Shown piece after piece: positions 17,561 to 26,079 of a DNA stretch of 64,000 bases. Source of the stretch: Agrococcus sediminis (GTDB taxonomy: Bacteria > Actinomycetota > Actinomycetes > Actinomycetales > Microbacteriaceae); contig NZ_VOIR01000018.1 of the NCBI RefSeq assembly GCF_007923295.1, positions 1 to 64,000 on the forward strand, written 5' to 3'. How positions within the stretch are numbered: the stretch's first letter is position 1; every line of letters begins with the position of its first letter. The notes under the pieces are model-generated. The model was not told where the DNA came from and did no database searches. It saw only the letters and a list, made by a program, of their open reading frames with translations. The position numbers and the translations under genes are program-made.

Positions 17561-19003
17561 TCAGTGCGTGTCGACCGCCTCGACCTCGGTGCGGTCGCCC
17601 GACCACTGGGTGTGGAAGGTGCCCTCGCGGTCGACCCGGCGGTAGGTGTGCGCGCCGAAGAAGTCGCGCTGTCCCTGCACGAGCGCGGCCGGCAGCCGGT
17701 CGGCGCGGAGCCCGTCGTAGTAGGCGAGGCTCGACGAGAAGGCCGGCGACGGGATGCCCGCCTGCGCAGCCGCGACGACCACGCGGCGCCACGCCTCCTG
17801 CGTCTCGGCCATCGCGTCGCGGAAGTACGGCGCGAGGATGAGCGCGGGCAGGTCGGGGTCTGCGGCGTAGGCGTCGGTGATGTCGTTGAGGAAGCGGGCG
17901 CGGATGATGCAGCCGGCGCGCCAGATGCGGGCGACCTCGCCCTTCCTGATGTCCCAGCCGTGCTCCTCGGCGGCGGCGACGATCTCGTCGAAGCCCTGCG
18001 AGTAGGCGACGATCTTCGACGCGAACAGGGCCTTCCGCACGTCCTCGATGAACGCATCCGCGTCGTCGACCTGCCACGCCTCGGCGGGGCCGGGGAGGTC
18101 GGAGGCGGCGGCGCGCTGCGCGAGCCGCGAGGAGAGCGAGCGGGCGAAGACGGCCTCGGCGATGCCGGAGACCGGCACGCCGAGGTCGAGAGCGGTCTGC
18201 ACCGTCCAGGCGCCGGTGCCCTTGGCGCCGGCGGCGTCGAGGATGACGTCGACGAGCGGCTGGCCGGTCGCGGCGTCGACCTGGCGCAGCACCTCGGCGG
18301 TGATCTCGATGAGGTACGACTCGAGCTCGCCCCGGTTCCACTCGTCGAAGACGTCGGCGATCTCGGCCGGGCTCTTGCCCGTGCCGCGGCGGATGAGGTC
18401 GTAGGCCTCGGCGATGAGCTGCATGTCGGCGTACTCGATGCCGTTGTGCACCATCTTCACGAAGTGGCCGGCGCCGTCGGTGCCGACGTGCGTGACGCAG
18501 GGCTCGCCCTCGGCGACCGCGGCGATGCCGGTGAGGATCGGGCCGAGCGTCTCGTACGACTCGGCCGTGCCGCCGGGCATGAGCGACGGGCCGTTGAGCG
18601 CGCCCTCCTCGCCGCCCGAGATGCCGCAGCCGACGAAGTGGATGCCGGTCTCGCGCACGGCGGCCTCGCGGCGGATGGTGTCGGTGAAGAGCGCGTTGCC
18701 GCCGTCGACGATGATGTCGCCCGGCTCGAAGACGCTCACGAGCTCGTCGATGACGGCGTCGGTGGCGCGGCCGGCCTTGACCATGATGATCGCGGTGCGC
18801 GGCCGCTGGAGCGAGTCGGCCAGCTCCTGCATCGTGGCGGCCTTCACGAAGCCGGCCTCGGGGTGCGCGGCGATGAGGTCGTCGGTCTTCGCGGTGGTGC
18901 GGTTGTAGACGGCGACGGTGTTGCCCTCGCGGCTGGCGAGGTTGCGGGCGAGGTTCGAGCCCATCACGGCGAGGCCGACGACGGCGATGTTGGCTTGGGG
19001 CAT
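17561..19003 (-). CDS. gndA: 6-phosphogluconate dehydrogenase, decarboxylating (NADP+)
   Basis: The enzyme oxidises and decarboxylates 6-phosphogluconate to ribulose-5-phosphate. It is the long form of 480 residues. Motifs are the Rossmann GLAVMGSNLARN, the substrate loop GCGISGGEEGALNGPSLMPGG with adjacent GHFVKMVHNGIEY holding the catalytic Lys, and a C-terminal tail. Its -10 is TAGCCT on the minus strand at 19034-19039, with GAGAGGAA as ribosome site. Its neighbours (gluconolactonase, idonate/gluconate operon) all feed 6-phosphogluconate, so it is the sink of this region. Confidence 0.96.
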   Translation of the reverse strand: MPQANIAVVGLAVMGSNLARNLASREGNTVAVYNRTTAKTDDLIAAHPEAGFVKAATMQELADSLQRPRTAIIMVKAGRATDAVIDELVSVFEPGDIIVDGGNALFTDTIRREAAVRETGIHFVGCGISGGEEGALNGPSLMPGGTAESYETLGPILTGIAAVAEGEPCVTHVGTDGAGHFVKMVHNGIEYADMQLIAEAYDLIRRGTGKSPAEIADVFDEWNRGELESYLIEITAEVLRQVDAATGQPLVDVILDAAGAKGTGAWTVQTALDLGVPVSGIAEAVFARSLSSRLAQRAAASDLPGPAEAWQVDDADAFIEDVRKALFASKIVAYSQGFDEIVAAAEEHGWDIRKGEVARIWRAGCIIRARFLNDITDAYAADPDLPALILAPYFRDAMAETQEAWRRVVVAAAQAGIPSPAFSSSLAYYDGLRADRLPAALVQGQRDFFGAHTYRRVDREGTFHTQWSGDRTEVEAVDTH

Positions 19004-19105
19004 GGCGGGAGTTCCTCTCGAGGGTCTCGCTCCAGGCTATGCGCTGGCGCATGCGCGGCGCCCCGTGCTCGGCTGACGAGGAGCCGCGCCTGGTTGCATG
19101 ACGGC

Positions 19106-19996
19106 ATGGACACACCCGCGCCGCACGACCCGTCCCACCTGCTCGCCCCCGGGGCGCACCTCGAGCGCATGGCCACGGGCGCCTCCTGGAGCGAGGGGCC
19201 GCTGTGGCTGCCCGGCGAGCGCGTGCTGCGCTGGAGCGACATCCACGGCGATCGCATCCTCGAGGTCGACGAGGCCGGGCGGATGCGCGAGCACCGCGCC
19301 GGGGTGGAGTTCACCAACGGGCGGGCCCTCGGCCTCGGCGGCGTGGTGCAGTGCTCGCACGGCCGCCGCGCCGTCGAGCTCGAGGCCGACGGCGACGTGC
19401 GCGTGCTCGTCGACCGCTTCGAGGGGCACCGCCTCAACTCGCCCAACGACGTCGCCGTGCACCCCGACGGCTCCGTCTGGTTCACCGACCCGCCCTACGG
19501 CATCGAGAAGCCCGAGGAGGGCCACCCCGGCGAGCTGGAGTACGGCGGATGCTTCGTCTTCCGCTGGAGCGCCGAGGACGGGATCCGCGCGGTGGTGACC
19601 GACATGGCCCGGCCCAACGGCATCGCCTTCAGCCCCGACCTCGCGACGCTCTACGTGACGGAGTCGGCGGGGGAGGACGAGACGCCGGAGGCGAGCACGA
19701 TCCGCGCCTACCGGATCGAGGGCTCCGGCGCCGACGCCCGCGCGGTGGACGGGCGCCGCCTGTTCGCGATGGACGCCGGCACGCCCGACGGCATCGCCGT
19801 CGACGCCGAGGGCCGCATCTGGTCGTCGAGCGCCGACGGCGTGCACGTCATCGCACCCGACGGGGAGCGGCTCGCGCACGTGCCGGTCCCCGAGACGGTC
19901 GCCAACCTCTGCTTCGGCGACGACGGCTGGCTGTGGATCGCCGCGACCACGAGCGTCTACCGCATCCGCACCGCCACGACGGCCGCCGCGCACTGA
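19106..19996 (+). CDS. SMP-30/gluconolactonase family hydrolase
   Basis: A 296-residue six-bladed beta-propeller that hydrolyses sugar lactones with a divalent metal. Metal-site segments are visible: the Glu in SWSEGPLW, SPNDVAVHPDGSVWFTDPPYG, PNGIAFSPDLATLYVTES and PDGIAVDAEGRIWSSS. The likely substrate class is gluconolactone, given gnd and the gluconate operon beside it. ATG 19106 follows TTGCAT by 6 nt, so it may be leaderless. No signal peptide is seen. Confidence 0.9.
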   Translation: MDTPAPHDPSHLLAPGAHLERMATGASWSEGPLWLPGERVLRWSDIHGDRILEVDEAGRMREHRAGVEFTNGRALGLGGVVQCSHGRRAVELEADGDVRVLVDRFEGHRLNSPNDVAVHPDGSVWFTDPPYGIEKPEEGHPGELEYGGCFVFRWSAEDGIRAVVTDMARPNGIAFSPDLATLYVTESAGEDETPEASTIRAYRIEGSGADARAVDGRRLFAMDAGTPDGIAVDAEGRIWSSSADGVHVIAPDGERLAHVPVPETVANLCFGDDGWLWIAATTSVYRIRTATTAAAH

Positions 19997-20033
19997 GCGG
20001 CGCCGCGCCCACCGCGCGTCCAGGCGCGGCTCC

Positions 20034-20039
20034 TACCGT
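20034..20039 (+). promoter_or_regulatory. -10 hexamer, leaderless promoter of the F420 oxidoreductase
   Basis: TACCGT ends 6 nt before ATG 20046. No ribosome site fits between them. Confidence 0.5.
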
Positions 20040-20045
20040 CGGGGC

Positions 20046-21002
20046 ATGCAGATCGGATACAAGCTCTTCGCCGAGGACGTCGCCCCGAAGGAGCTGATCC
20101 GCCGTGCCGTCGAGGCCGAGCGCGCCGGCTTCGACTTCGTCGAGATCAGCGACCACTTCCACCCCTGGCTGCCCGAGCACCAGCACTCGCCGTTCGCGTG
20201 GGCGATCCTGTCGGCGATCGCCGCCAGGACCGACACGCTGCGGCTCGCGACGGGCGTCACGTGCCCGTCGATCCGGTACCACCCGGCGATCATCGCCCAA
20301 GCCGCGGCGACGCTGCAGATCATCTCCGACGGCCGCTTCACGCTCGGCATCGGCGCGGGCGAGCGGCTCAGCGAGCGCATCGTCGGGCAGGGCTGGCCCG
20401 AGGTGGGCGACCGCCACCGGCGCCTGCGCGAGGCGCTCGAGATCATCAGGCTGCTCTGGTCGGGCGGCACCCACTCCTACCGCGGCGACTTCCTGCAGCT
20501 GCAGGACGCGCGCGTCTACGACCTCCCCGACGTGCTGCCCGAGATCGTCGTCGCGGTCGGCGGCCCGCAGTCGGCGGCGCTCGCGGCCGAGCTCGGCGAC
20601 GGGCTCTTCGCGACCGACCCCGACGCGTCGCTCATCAAGGCGTGGCAGCGCGCGGGCGGCTCCGGCCCGCGCTACGCCGAGGTGCCCACGGCGTTCGCGC
20701 CCGACGAGCGCGCCGGCGCCGAGGCCGCCCACGCGCGCTTCCGCTTCGGCCCGCTCGGCTGGAAGGTGCTCGCCGAGCTGCCCGACCCGACGGCGTTCGA
20801 CCAGGCCACGCAGCACGTGCGCGTCGAGGACATGGCGGATGCGTTCGCATGCGGTCCCGACGTCGAGCGGCACGTCGAGGCGTTCGGCGAGTTCGCCGAC
20901 GCGGGCTTCGACCACCTGGCCCTCATGGACGGCGGACCCGACCCCGACGCGTTCTTCGCGTTCTTCGCCGACGAGCTCGGGCCGAGGCTCCGCGCGCGCT
21001 GA
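20046..21002 (+). CDS. LLM-class F420-dependent oxidoreductase, FGD (G6PDH)-like
   Basis: A 318-residue TIM-barrel protein closely resembling F420-dependent glucose-6-phosphate dehydrogenase (FGD1). It shares SDHFHPW with His37 and Trp41 (the FGD1 catalytic His40 and Trp44), GIGAGERLSE with the catalytic Glu, RLREALEIIRLLWSGG, and YDLPDVLPEIVVAVGGP. The basic residues that hold the substrate phosphate in FGD1 appear replaced (TDPDASL where FGD1 has TSGK), so glucose-6-phosphate is doubtful. Its place between gluconolactonase and the idonate operon suggests a sugar or sugar-acid substrate. Cofactor by homology only. Confidence 0.85.
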   Translation: MQIGYKLFAEDVAPKELIRRAVEAERAGFDFVEISDHFHPWLPEHQHSPFAWAILSAIAARTDTLRLATGVTCPSIRYHPAIIAQAAATLQIISDGRFTLGIGAGERLSERIVGQGWPEVGDRHRRLREALEIIRLLWSGGTHSYRGDFLQLQDARVYDLPDVLPEIVVAVGGPQSAALAAELGDGLFATDPDASLIKAWQRAGGSGPRYAEVPTAFAPDERAGAEAAHARFRFGPLGWKVLAELPDPTAFDQATQHVRVEDMADAFACGPDVERHVEAFGEFADAGFDHLALMDGGPDPDAFFAFFADELGPRLRAR

Positions 21003-21030
21003 CGGGCCCGGCGAGGGCATGCCGCCCGGG

Positions 21031-21036
21031 TAGTCT
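21031..21036 (+). promoter_or_regulatory. -10 hexamer of the idonate/gluconate operon
   Basis: TAGTCT lies 17 nt before ATG 21054, giving a short leader of about 10-11 nt that holds the ribosome site GGAGGA. No -35 consensus is apparent, which suggests an activator or a degenerate promoter. Confidence 0.45.
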
Positions 21037-21053
21037 GATTTCGGAGGACAGCC

Positions 21054-22109
21054 ATGCCCGAGCACACCCTGAAGGTCGCCGTCGCGGTGACCCTCGACGA
21101 CGCATCCGCCGACCGCATCCGGGCCCTGGAGCCCCGCGTCGAGCTGCTGCGCGACCCCGCGCTCACCCGCCCGTGGCGGTGGAGCGGCGACTGGGAGGGC
21201 GACCCCGACTGGGAGCGCACGCCCGAGCAGCACGCCGCCTTCGAGGCGCTGCTCGACGGCGCCGACGCGCTCTTCGGGCTGCCCGACGTCGACCCGGCCG
21301 CGCTCGCCCGCACCGTGCGCGCGAACCCGCGCCTGCGCTGGGTGCACACGACCGCCGCGGGCGGCGGCGGCCAGGTGCGGAAGGCGCAGCTCACGCAGGA
21401 CGAGCTCGAGCGCGTCGCCGTCACCACGAGCGCGGGCATGCACGCGACGACGCTCGCCGAGTGGGCGCTCTTCGGCGTGCTCGCCGGCGCCAAGGGGCTC
21501 CGCCGCCTCGAGGCCGACCAGGCGAGCCGCACGTGGGGCGACGGCCGCCGCATCATGCGGCACGTCGGCGAGATGACGGTGCTCGTCGTCGGCCTCGGCG
21601 GCATCGGCAAGGTCGTCGCCGAGCGCTTCGCCGGGCTCGGCGCGACCGTGTGGGGCACGACGCGGCGCGGCGAGCCGGTCGCGCACGTCGACCGCCTCGT
21701 GCACATCGACGACCTCGCGGAGGCCGCCGCCGAGGTCGACGCGATCGTCGTGACGCTCCCGGGAACCGAGCGCACCGAGGGCCTCGTCGGCGCCGAGGTG
21801 CTCGCGGCCGTGCGCCCCGACACGATCCTCGTGAACGTCGGCCGCGGCTCCGTCGTCGACGAGGCCGCGCTGCTCGACGCCCTCGACGACGGCCGCATCG
21901 GCTTCGCCGCGCTCGACGTCACCGCCGTCGAGCCGCTGCCCGACGAGAGCCGGCTGTGGTCGCACCCGGGCGTGCTGCTCAGCCCGCACACCGCGGCGCT
22001 CTCGACCCAGGAGCCGCGGCGCATCGCCGAGCTGTTCGCCGCGAACGCCACCCGCCTCCTCGACGGCGCACCGCTCGAGAACGTGATGGACACCAAGGAG
22101 TTCTACTGA
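21054..22109 (+). CDS. D-2-hydroxyacid dehydrogenase, first gene of the idonate/gluconate operon
   Basis: A 351-residue NAD(P)-dependent dehydrogenase. The cofactor fold starts at VLVVGLGGIGKVVAERF, and later motifs are NVGRGSVVDEAALLDAL and a catalytic His in SPHTAALS. The GAGMHATTLAEWALF-type entry (TSAGMHATTLAEW) is typical of the family. Its operon position suggests reduction of 2-ketogluconate or a related ketoaldonate to an aldonate, but this is inferred from context. Its stop overlaps the idnO start (TGATG). Confidence 0.88.
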   Translation: MPEHTLKVAVAVTLDDASADRIRALEPRVELLRDPALTRPWRWSGDWEGDPDWERTPEQHAAFEALLDGADALFGLPDVDPAALARTVRANPRLRWVHTTAAGGGGQVRKAQLTQDELERVAVTTSAGMHATTLAEWALFGVLAGAKGLRRLEADQASRTWGDGRRIMRHVGEMTVLVVGLGGIGKVVAERFAGLGATVWGTTRRGEPVAHVDRLVHIDDLAEAAAEVDAIVVTLPGTERTEGLVGAEVLAAVRPDTILVNVGRGSVVDEAALLDALDDGRIGFAALDVTAVEPLPDESRLWSHPGVLLSPHTAALSTQEPRRIAELFAANATRLLDGAPLENVMDTKEFY

Positions 22110-22888
22110 TGCCGAGCACCGGCCCCGCCCTGTTCGACCTGACGGGGCGCACGGCGCTCGTCACCGGCTCCAGCCAGGGCATCGGCCGCGCGCTCGCGCA
22201 GGGCCTCGCCGAGGCGGGGGCGACGGTCGTCGTGCACGGCCGCGACCGTGCGAAGGCCGAGCGCGCCGCCGCCGAGATCGCAGCCGCGACGGGCCGCGAG
22301 GCGCACGTCGCGACCTTCGACGTGACGGATGCGTCGGCCGTCGACGCCGGGATCGCCGAGGTCGAGGAGCGGCTCGGCGCGCCCGACATCCTCGTGAACA
22401 ACGCCGGCATCCAGCGCCGCGCCCCGATCACGGAGTTCACCGACGAGGACTGGCACGACCTCGTCGCGACCAACCTCACGAGCGCGTTCCTGCTCTCGCG
22501 CCGCGTCGCCCGCGGCATGGTCGAGCGCGGCTCGGGCCGCATCGTCTCGATCGGCAGCGTGCAGTCGCAGCTCGCACGCCCCTCGATCGCGCCCTACAGC
22601 GCGACCAAGGGCGCGATCGTGATGCTCACGAAGGGCCTCTGCGCCGACCTCGCGCCGCACGGCATCAGCGTCAACGCGCTCGCGCCCGGCTACTTCGCCA
22701 CCGAGCTCACGCAGCGGCTCGTCGACGACCCCGAGTTCTCGGCCTGGGTCGCCCAGCGCACGCCCGCGGGCCGCTGGGGCCGCGTCGAGGACCTCGTCGG
22801 CACCCTCGTCTTCCTCGCGAGCGACGCGAGCGCCTTCGTCAACGGCCAGACCATCTACGTCGACGGCGGCATGACCGCGGTCGTCTGA
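22109..22888 (+). CDS. idnO: Gluconate 5-dehydrogenase (5-keto-D-gluconate reductase), SDR family
   Basis: A 259-residue short-chain dehydrogenase. Motifs are TGSSQGIGRALA (cofactor loop), NNAGIQRR and the catalytic triad Ser in SIGSVQSQ with YSATK. NNAGIQRRAPITEF and the ending YVDGGMTAVV resemble 5-keto-gluconate reductases closely. It would turn 5-ketogluconate, made by IdnD, into D-gluconate. It is translationally coupled to the preceding gene by a 1-base overlap. Confidence 0.87.
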   Translation: MPSTGPALFDLTGRTALVTGSSQGIGRALAQGLAEAGATVVVHGRDRAKAERAAAEIAAATGREAHVATFDVTDASAVDAGIAEVEERLGAPDILVNNAGIQRRAPITEFTDEDWHDLVATNLTSAFLLSRRVARGMVERGSGRIVSIGSVQSQLARPSIAPYSATKGAIVMLTKGLCADLAPHGISVNALAPGYFATELTQRLVDDPEFSAWVAQRTPAGRWGRVEDLVGTLVFLASDASAFVNGQTIYVDGGMTAVV

Positions 22889-22898
22889 GGAGCACGAG

Positions 22899-23957
22899 TT
22901 GAGCGAGAACCTGGCCCTGGTGGCCCACGCGAAGGGCGACGTGCGCGTCGAGGCCCTGCCCGAGCCGCAGCCCGCGCCGGACGAGGCGGTCGTCGAGATC
23001 GCCTACGGCGGCATCTGCGGCTCCGACCTGCACTACTGGCTGCACGGCGCCGCGGGCGCCTCGATCCTGCGCGAGCCGATGGTGCTCGGGCACGAGATCG
23101 TCGGCACGGTGCTCGCCCCCGCCGCCGACGGCACCGGTCCCGCGGCGGGGCAGCCCGTCGCCGTGCACCCCGCGACGCCCGTCGACGACGGCTCGGCGCC
23201 CTACCCGGCCGACCGGCCGAACCTCAGCCCCGCCGGCACCTACCTCGGCTCCGCGGCGCGCATGCCGCACACGCACGGCGCGTTCGCGCGGCGCGTCGCG
23301 CTGCCCGCCCGCATGCTGCGCTCGATCCCGGCCGGGCTGCCGCTGCGCCTCGCGGCGCTCGCCGAGCCGGCCGCCGTCGCCTGGCACGGCGTCGGCCAGG
23401 CGGGCGACATCGCCGGCCGTCGCGTGCTCGTGATCGGCACCGGCCCGATCGGCGCGCTCGCGGTCGCCGTCGCGCGCCACCACGGCGCGGCCGAGGTCAT
23501 CGCGACCGACCTCCACCCGCATCCGCGCGCGCTGGCCGAGCGGCTCGGCGCCCGCGCCCTCGACGCGGCGGATGCCGAGGGCATCGCGGCCGTGCACGCC
23601 GACGTGGTCGTCGAGTCGTCGGGCACCGTGCCGGGGCTCGCCGCCGCGATCAGCGGCGCGCGCCGCGGCGGCACCGTCGTGCTGCTGGGCCTCCAGCGCG
23701 CCGGTGACGTGCCGGTGCCGATGGCGAGCGCCATCACCCGCGAGCTGACGCTCGTCGGCTCGTTCCGGTTCAACGACGAGATCGACGAGGTGCTCGCCGC
23801 GCTCGCCGACGGCTCGCTCGACGCGGAGGCGGTCATCAGTCACGAGCTGCCGATCGAGCAGGGCGCCGTGGCGCTCGAGCTCGCTCGCGACGCATCCGTA
23901 TCCTCGAAGGTGCTGCTGACGTTCGCGGCCGAGACTGACGAAGGAGCAGGGCGATGA
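22899..23957 (+). CDS. idnD: L-idonate 5-dehydrogenase, MDR family, lacking structural-zinc cysteines
   Basis: A 352-residue medium-chain dehydrogenase that would oxidise L-idonate to 5-ketogluconate. The catalytic zinc ligands are present: Cys in GGICGSDLHYW and His-Glu in LGHEIVG. The NAD fold has VLVIGTGPIGALAVAVA. The lobe that normally carries four structural-zinc cysteines contains none; it reads HPATPVDDGSAPYPADRPN. The TTG start at 22899 follows TGAGGAG from the idnO stop, so the genes are tightly linked. Substrate is assigned from operon context and GSAARMPHTHGAF similarity. Confidence 0.83.
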   Translation: MSENLALVAHAKGDVRVEALPEPQPAPDEAVVEIAYGGICGSDLHYWLHGAAGASILREPMVLGHEIVGTVLAPAADGTGPAAGQPVAVHPATPVDDGSAPYPADRPNLSPAGTYLGSAARMPHTHGAFARRVALPARMLRSIPAGLPLRLAALAEPAAVAWHGVGQAGDIAGRRVLVIGTGPIGALAVAVARHHGAAEVIATDLHPHPRALAERLGARALDAADAEGIAAVHADVVVESSGTVPGLAAAISGARRGGTVVLLGLQRAGDVPVPMASAITRELTLVGSFRFNDEIDEVLAALADGSLDAEAVISHELPIEQGAVALELARDASVSSKVLLTFAAETDEGAGR

Positions 23958-24538
23958 GCGAGACGCGCTACCCGTCGATGATCATCATGGGCGTGCAGGG
24001 TTCGGGGAAGTCGACGATCGGGCAGGCGCTCGCGGAGCGGCTGAACATCGACTTCGTCGACGGCGACGACCTGCACCCGCCGGCCAACAAGGCCAAGATG
24101 GCCGCGGGCACGCCGCTCACCGACGAGGACCGCGTGCCGTGGCTGAAGACGATCGGCCAGACGATCGCCGACGGTCGCGCCGCCGGCCGGGTGACGATCG
24201 TCGCGTGCTCGGCGCTCAAGCGCTGGTACCGTGAGCTGCTGCGCTCGAGCGACCAGGAGCTCGTCTTCGTGCACCTGTCGGGGGAGCAGGGCCTCCTCGC
24301 CGACCGCCTCGCGCACCGCGACCACGAGTTCATGCCGACGACCCTGCTCACGAGCCAGCTCGAGACCCTCGAGCCGCTCGCCGACTGGGAGCGCGGCATC
24401 GTCATCTCGGTCGAGCAGACCCCGGCGGCGATCGTCGACGAGGTGACGCGCATCCTCATCGGCCGCGCGGCCGGCCGTCCCGTCGAGCCGGGCCCCGGCG
24501 CCGCGCTCACCGGCGCGATCGACCTCCCGCGCGCCTGA
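23954..24538 (+). CDS. gntK: Gluconokinase
   Basis: A 194-residue shikimate-kinase-fold enzyme phosphorylating D-gluconate to 6-phosphogluconate. Visible are Walker A MGVQGSGKST at residues 12-21, the gluconate-binding DGDDLHPPANKAKM, the PLTDEDRVPWL loop and CSALKRWYRELLR. It overlaps idnD by 4 nt. The product is the substrate of Gnd, encoded 5 kb upstream on the other strand. The last 20 residues are a tail rich in Pro and Gly. Confidence 0.94.
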   Translation: MSETRYPSMIIMGVQGSGKSTIGQALAERLNIDFVDGDDLHPPANKAKMAAGTPLTDEDRVPWLKTIGQTIADGRAAGRVTIVACSALKRWYRELLRSSDQELVFVHLSGEQGLLADRLAHRDHEFMPTTLLTSQLETLEPLADWERGIVISVEQTPAAIVDEVTRILIGRAAGRPVEPGPGAALTGAIDLPRA

Positions 24539-24616
24539 CCCGCCCGCACCTGTCCCACCGCCGCAGTCGGACCCCACTGCGTCCCCACCGCACCACCCCA
24601 CACACAGGAGACACCG

Positions 24617-26026
24617 ATGGATGACCTCGTCCTCAACTGGGAGCTCGGCACGGGAGGCCTGCTGCTGCTCGCAGCCGCGGGCATCGCCCTGCTGCTCGTG
24701 CTCATCATGGCCTTCCGGATCCACGCGTTCGTCGCACTGATGATCACGAGCCTGCTGACGGCGATCGCCGCCGGCATCCCCTTCAACCGCCTGCTCGAGG
24801 CCATCGCCTTCGGCTTCAACCCGACGCTCGGCAACGTCATGCTGCTCGTCGCGCTCGGCGCGATGCTCGGCCGCATGATCGAGACCTCCGGCGGCGCGCG
24901 CGTGCTCACCGACAAGCTCATCGCGCGCTTCGGCGAGCAGCGGGCCGCGATGGCCGTCGGCGTCGCGAGCCTGCTGATGGGCTTCCCGATCTTCTTCGAC
25001 GCCGGCCTCGTCGTCATGATGCCGATCATCTACGCCGTGGCGCGCCGCCTCGGCGGATCGCTGCTGACCGTCGCGTTCCCCGCGGCGCTCGCCTTCAGCT
25101 CCATGCACATCTTCGTGCCGCCGCACCCGGGCCCCGTCTCGGCATCCGCCATCCTCGGCGCCGACGTCGGCCTCGTGCTCATCCTCGGCCTCGTCGTCGC
25201 GATCCCCGTCTGGTACCTCGTCGGCGTGCTCTTCGGCGGCTGGGTCGGCCGCAAGTACGACATCGCGGTGCCCACGATCCTCGACGGCACCCCCGACGAG
25301 GACCGCGAGATGGAGTCGAACCCGTCGTTCGGCAAGATCATGCTGCTGCTCGCGCTGCCGCTCGTGCTCATCCTCATGAACACCGGCCTCAACATGTACG
25401 CCTCGACCACCGACGACCCCGACGCCTTCAAGGCCGAGCCGGTCGTCGCGCTGCTGCGCACGCTCGGCGAGACGCCCATCGCGCTGCTCATCACGGTGCT
25501 CGTCTCGATGTGGCTCCTCGGCTGGGGCATGGGCAAGTCCGGCAGCCTCATCGACAAGGTCGCAGACAGCGCCCTCGGGCCGATCGCCTCCGTCGTGCTC
25601 GTCACCGGCGCCGGCGGCATGTTCGGCGGCGTGCTGCGCGTCACCGGCATCGGCGACGCGATCGCCGACTCGCTCAACTCGATCGGCATGCCCGTCATCG
25701 TCGCCGCGTTCCTCATCTCGCTCATCGTGCGCATCGCGCAGGGCTCGGCGACCGTCGCCCTCACGACCGCCGCGTCGCTCATGGCGGGCGTGGTCGTGAA
25801 CGGCGGCTTCAACCCCGTCGAGGTCGCGGCGATCGTGCTCGCGACCGCGGCAGGCTCGGTCGGCTTCAGCCACGTGAACGACTCGGGCTTCTGGCTCGTC
25901 AGCAAGTTCTTCGGCCTCGACGTGAAGACGACGCTGAAGACCTGGACGGTGGCGCAGGGCCTCATGGCCATCATCGGCTTCGTGATCAGCTACGCGATCT
26001 TCCTGGTCGGCGGCCTGTTCGGCTGA
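24617..26026 (+). CDS. gntP: Gluconate:H+ symporter, GntP family
   Basis: A 469-residue polytopic permease for gluconate or idonate. Family segments include FNPTLGNVMLLVALGAMLGRM, the strongly conserved MGFPIFFDAGLVVMMPI and HIFVPPHPGPVSAS, and VGFSHVNDSGFWLVSKFFG. It follows gntK after a 78-nt C-rich gap with AGGAGA before its ATG. It completes the operon, which ends at the strong terminator just downstream. Confidence 0.94.
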   Translation: MDDLVLNWELGTGGLLLLAAAGIALLLVLIMAFRIHAFVALMITSLLTAIAAGIPFNRLLEAIAFGFNPTLGNVMLLVALGAMLGRMIETSGGARVLTDKLIARFGEQRAAMAVGVASLLMGFPIFFDAGLVVMMPIIYAVARRLGGSLLTVAFPAALAFSSMHIFVPPHPGPVSASAILGADVGLVLILGLVVAIPVWYLVGVLFGGWVGRKYDIAVPTILDGTPDEDREMESNPSFGKIMLLLALPLVLILMNTGLNMYASTTDDPDAFKAEPVVALLRTLGETPIALLITVLVSMWLLGWGMGKSGSLIDKVADSALGPIASVVLVTGAGGMFGGVLRVTGIGDAIADSLNSIGMPVIVAAFLISLIVRIAQGSATVALTTAASLMAGVVVNGGFNPVEVAAIVLATAAGSVGFSHVNDSGFWLVSKFFGLDVKTTLKTWTVAQGLMAIIGFVISYAIFLVGGLFG

Positions 26027-26043
26027 CCGCTGCTCGCGTCGTG

Positions 26044-26079
26044 CAGCACCGGGGGCCTCGCGAGGGGCCCCCGGTGCTG
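26044..26079 (+). terminator. Terminator of the idonate/gluconate operon
   Basis: A perfect 14-bp stem, CAGCACCGGGGGCC with GGCCCCCGGTGCTG, around an 8-nt loop, 17 nt after the gntP stop. There is no T run, as is common in high-GC actinobacteria. Confidence 0.88.

Noticed and set aside
10903-17841. One open frame of more than 2300 codons on the plus strand
   Set aside because: It crosses opposite-strand dctA, the regulator, mscS and others in wrong frames, and its translation is mostly Arg/Ala/Gly. Stops are rare in such frames at this GC content. Only the stretch from 13984 to about 14625 is real.
24539-24616. Regulatory element before gntP
   Set aside because: The 78-bp gap is C-rich with no palindrome or hexamer; it looks like a plain operon gap with a ribosome site.
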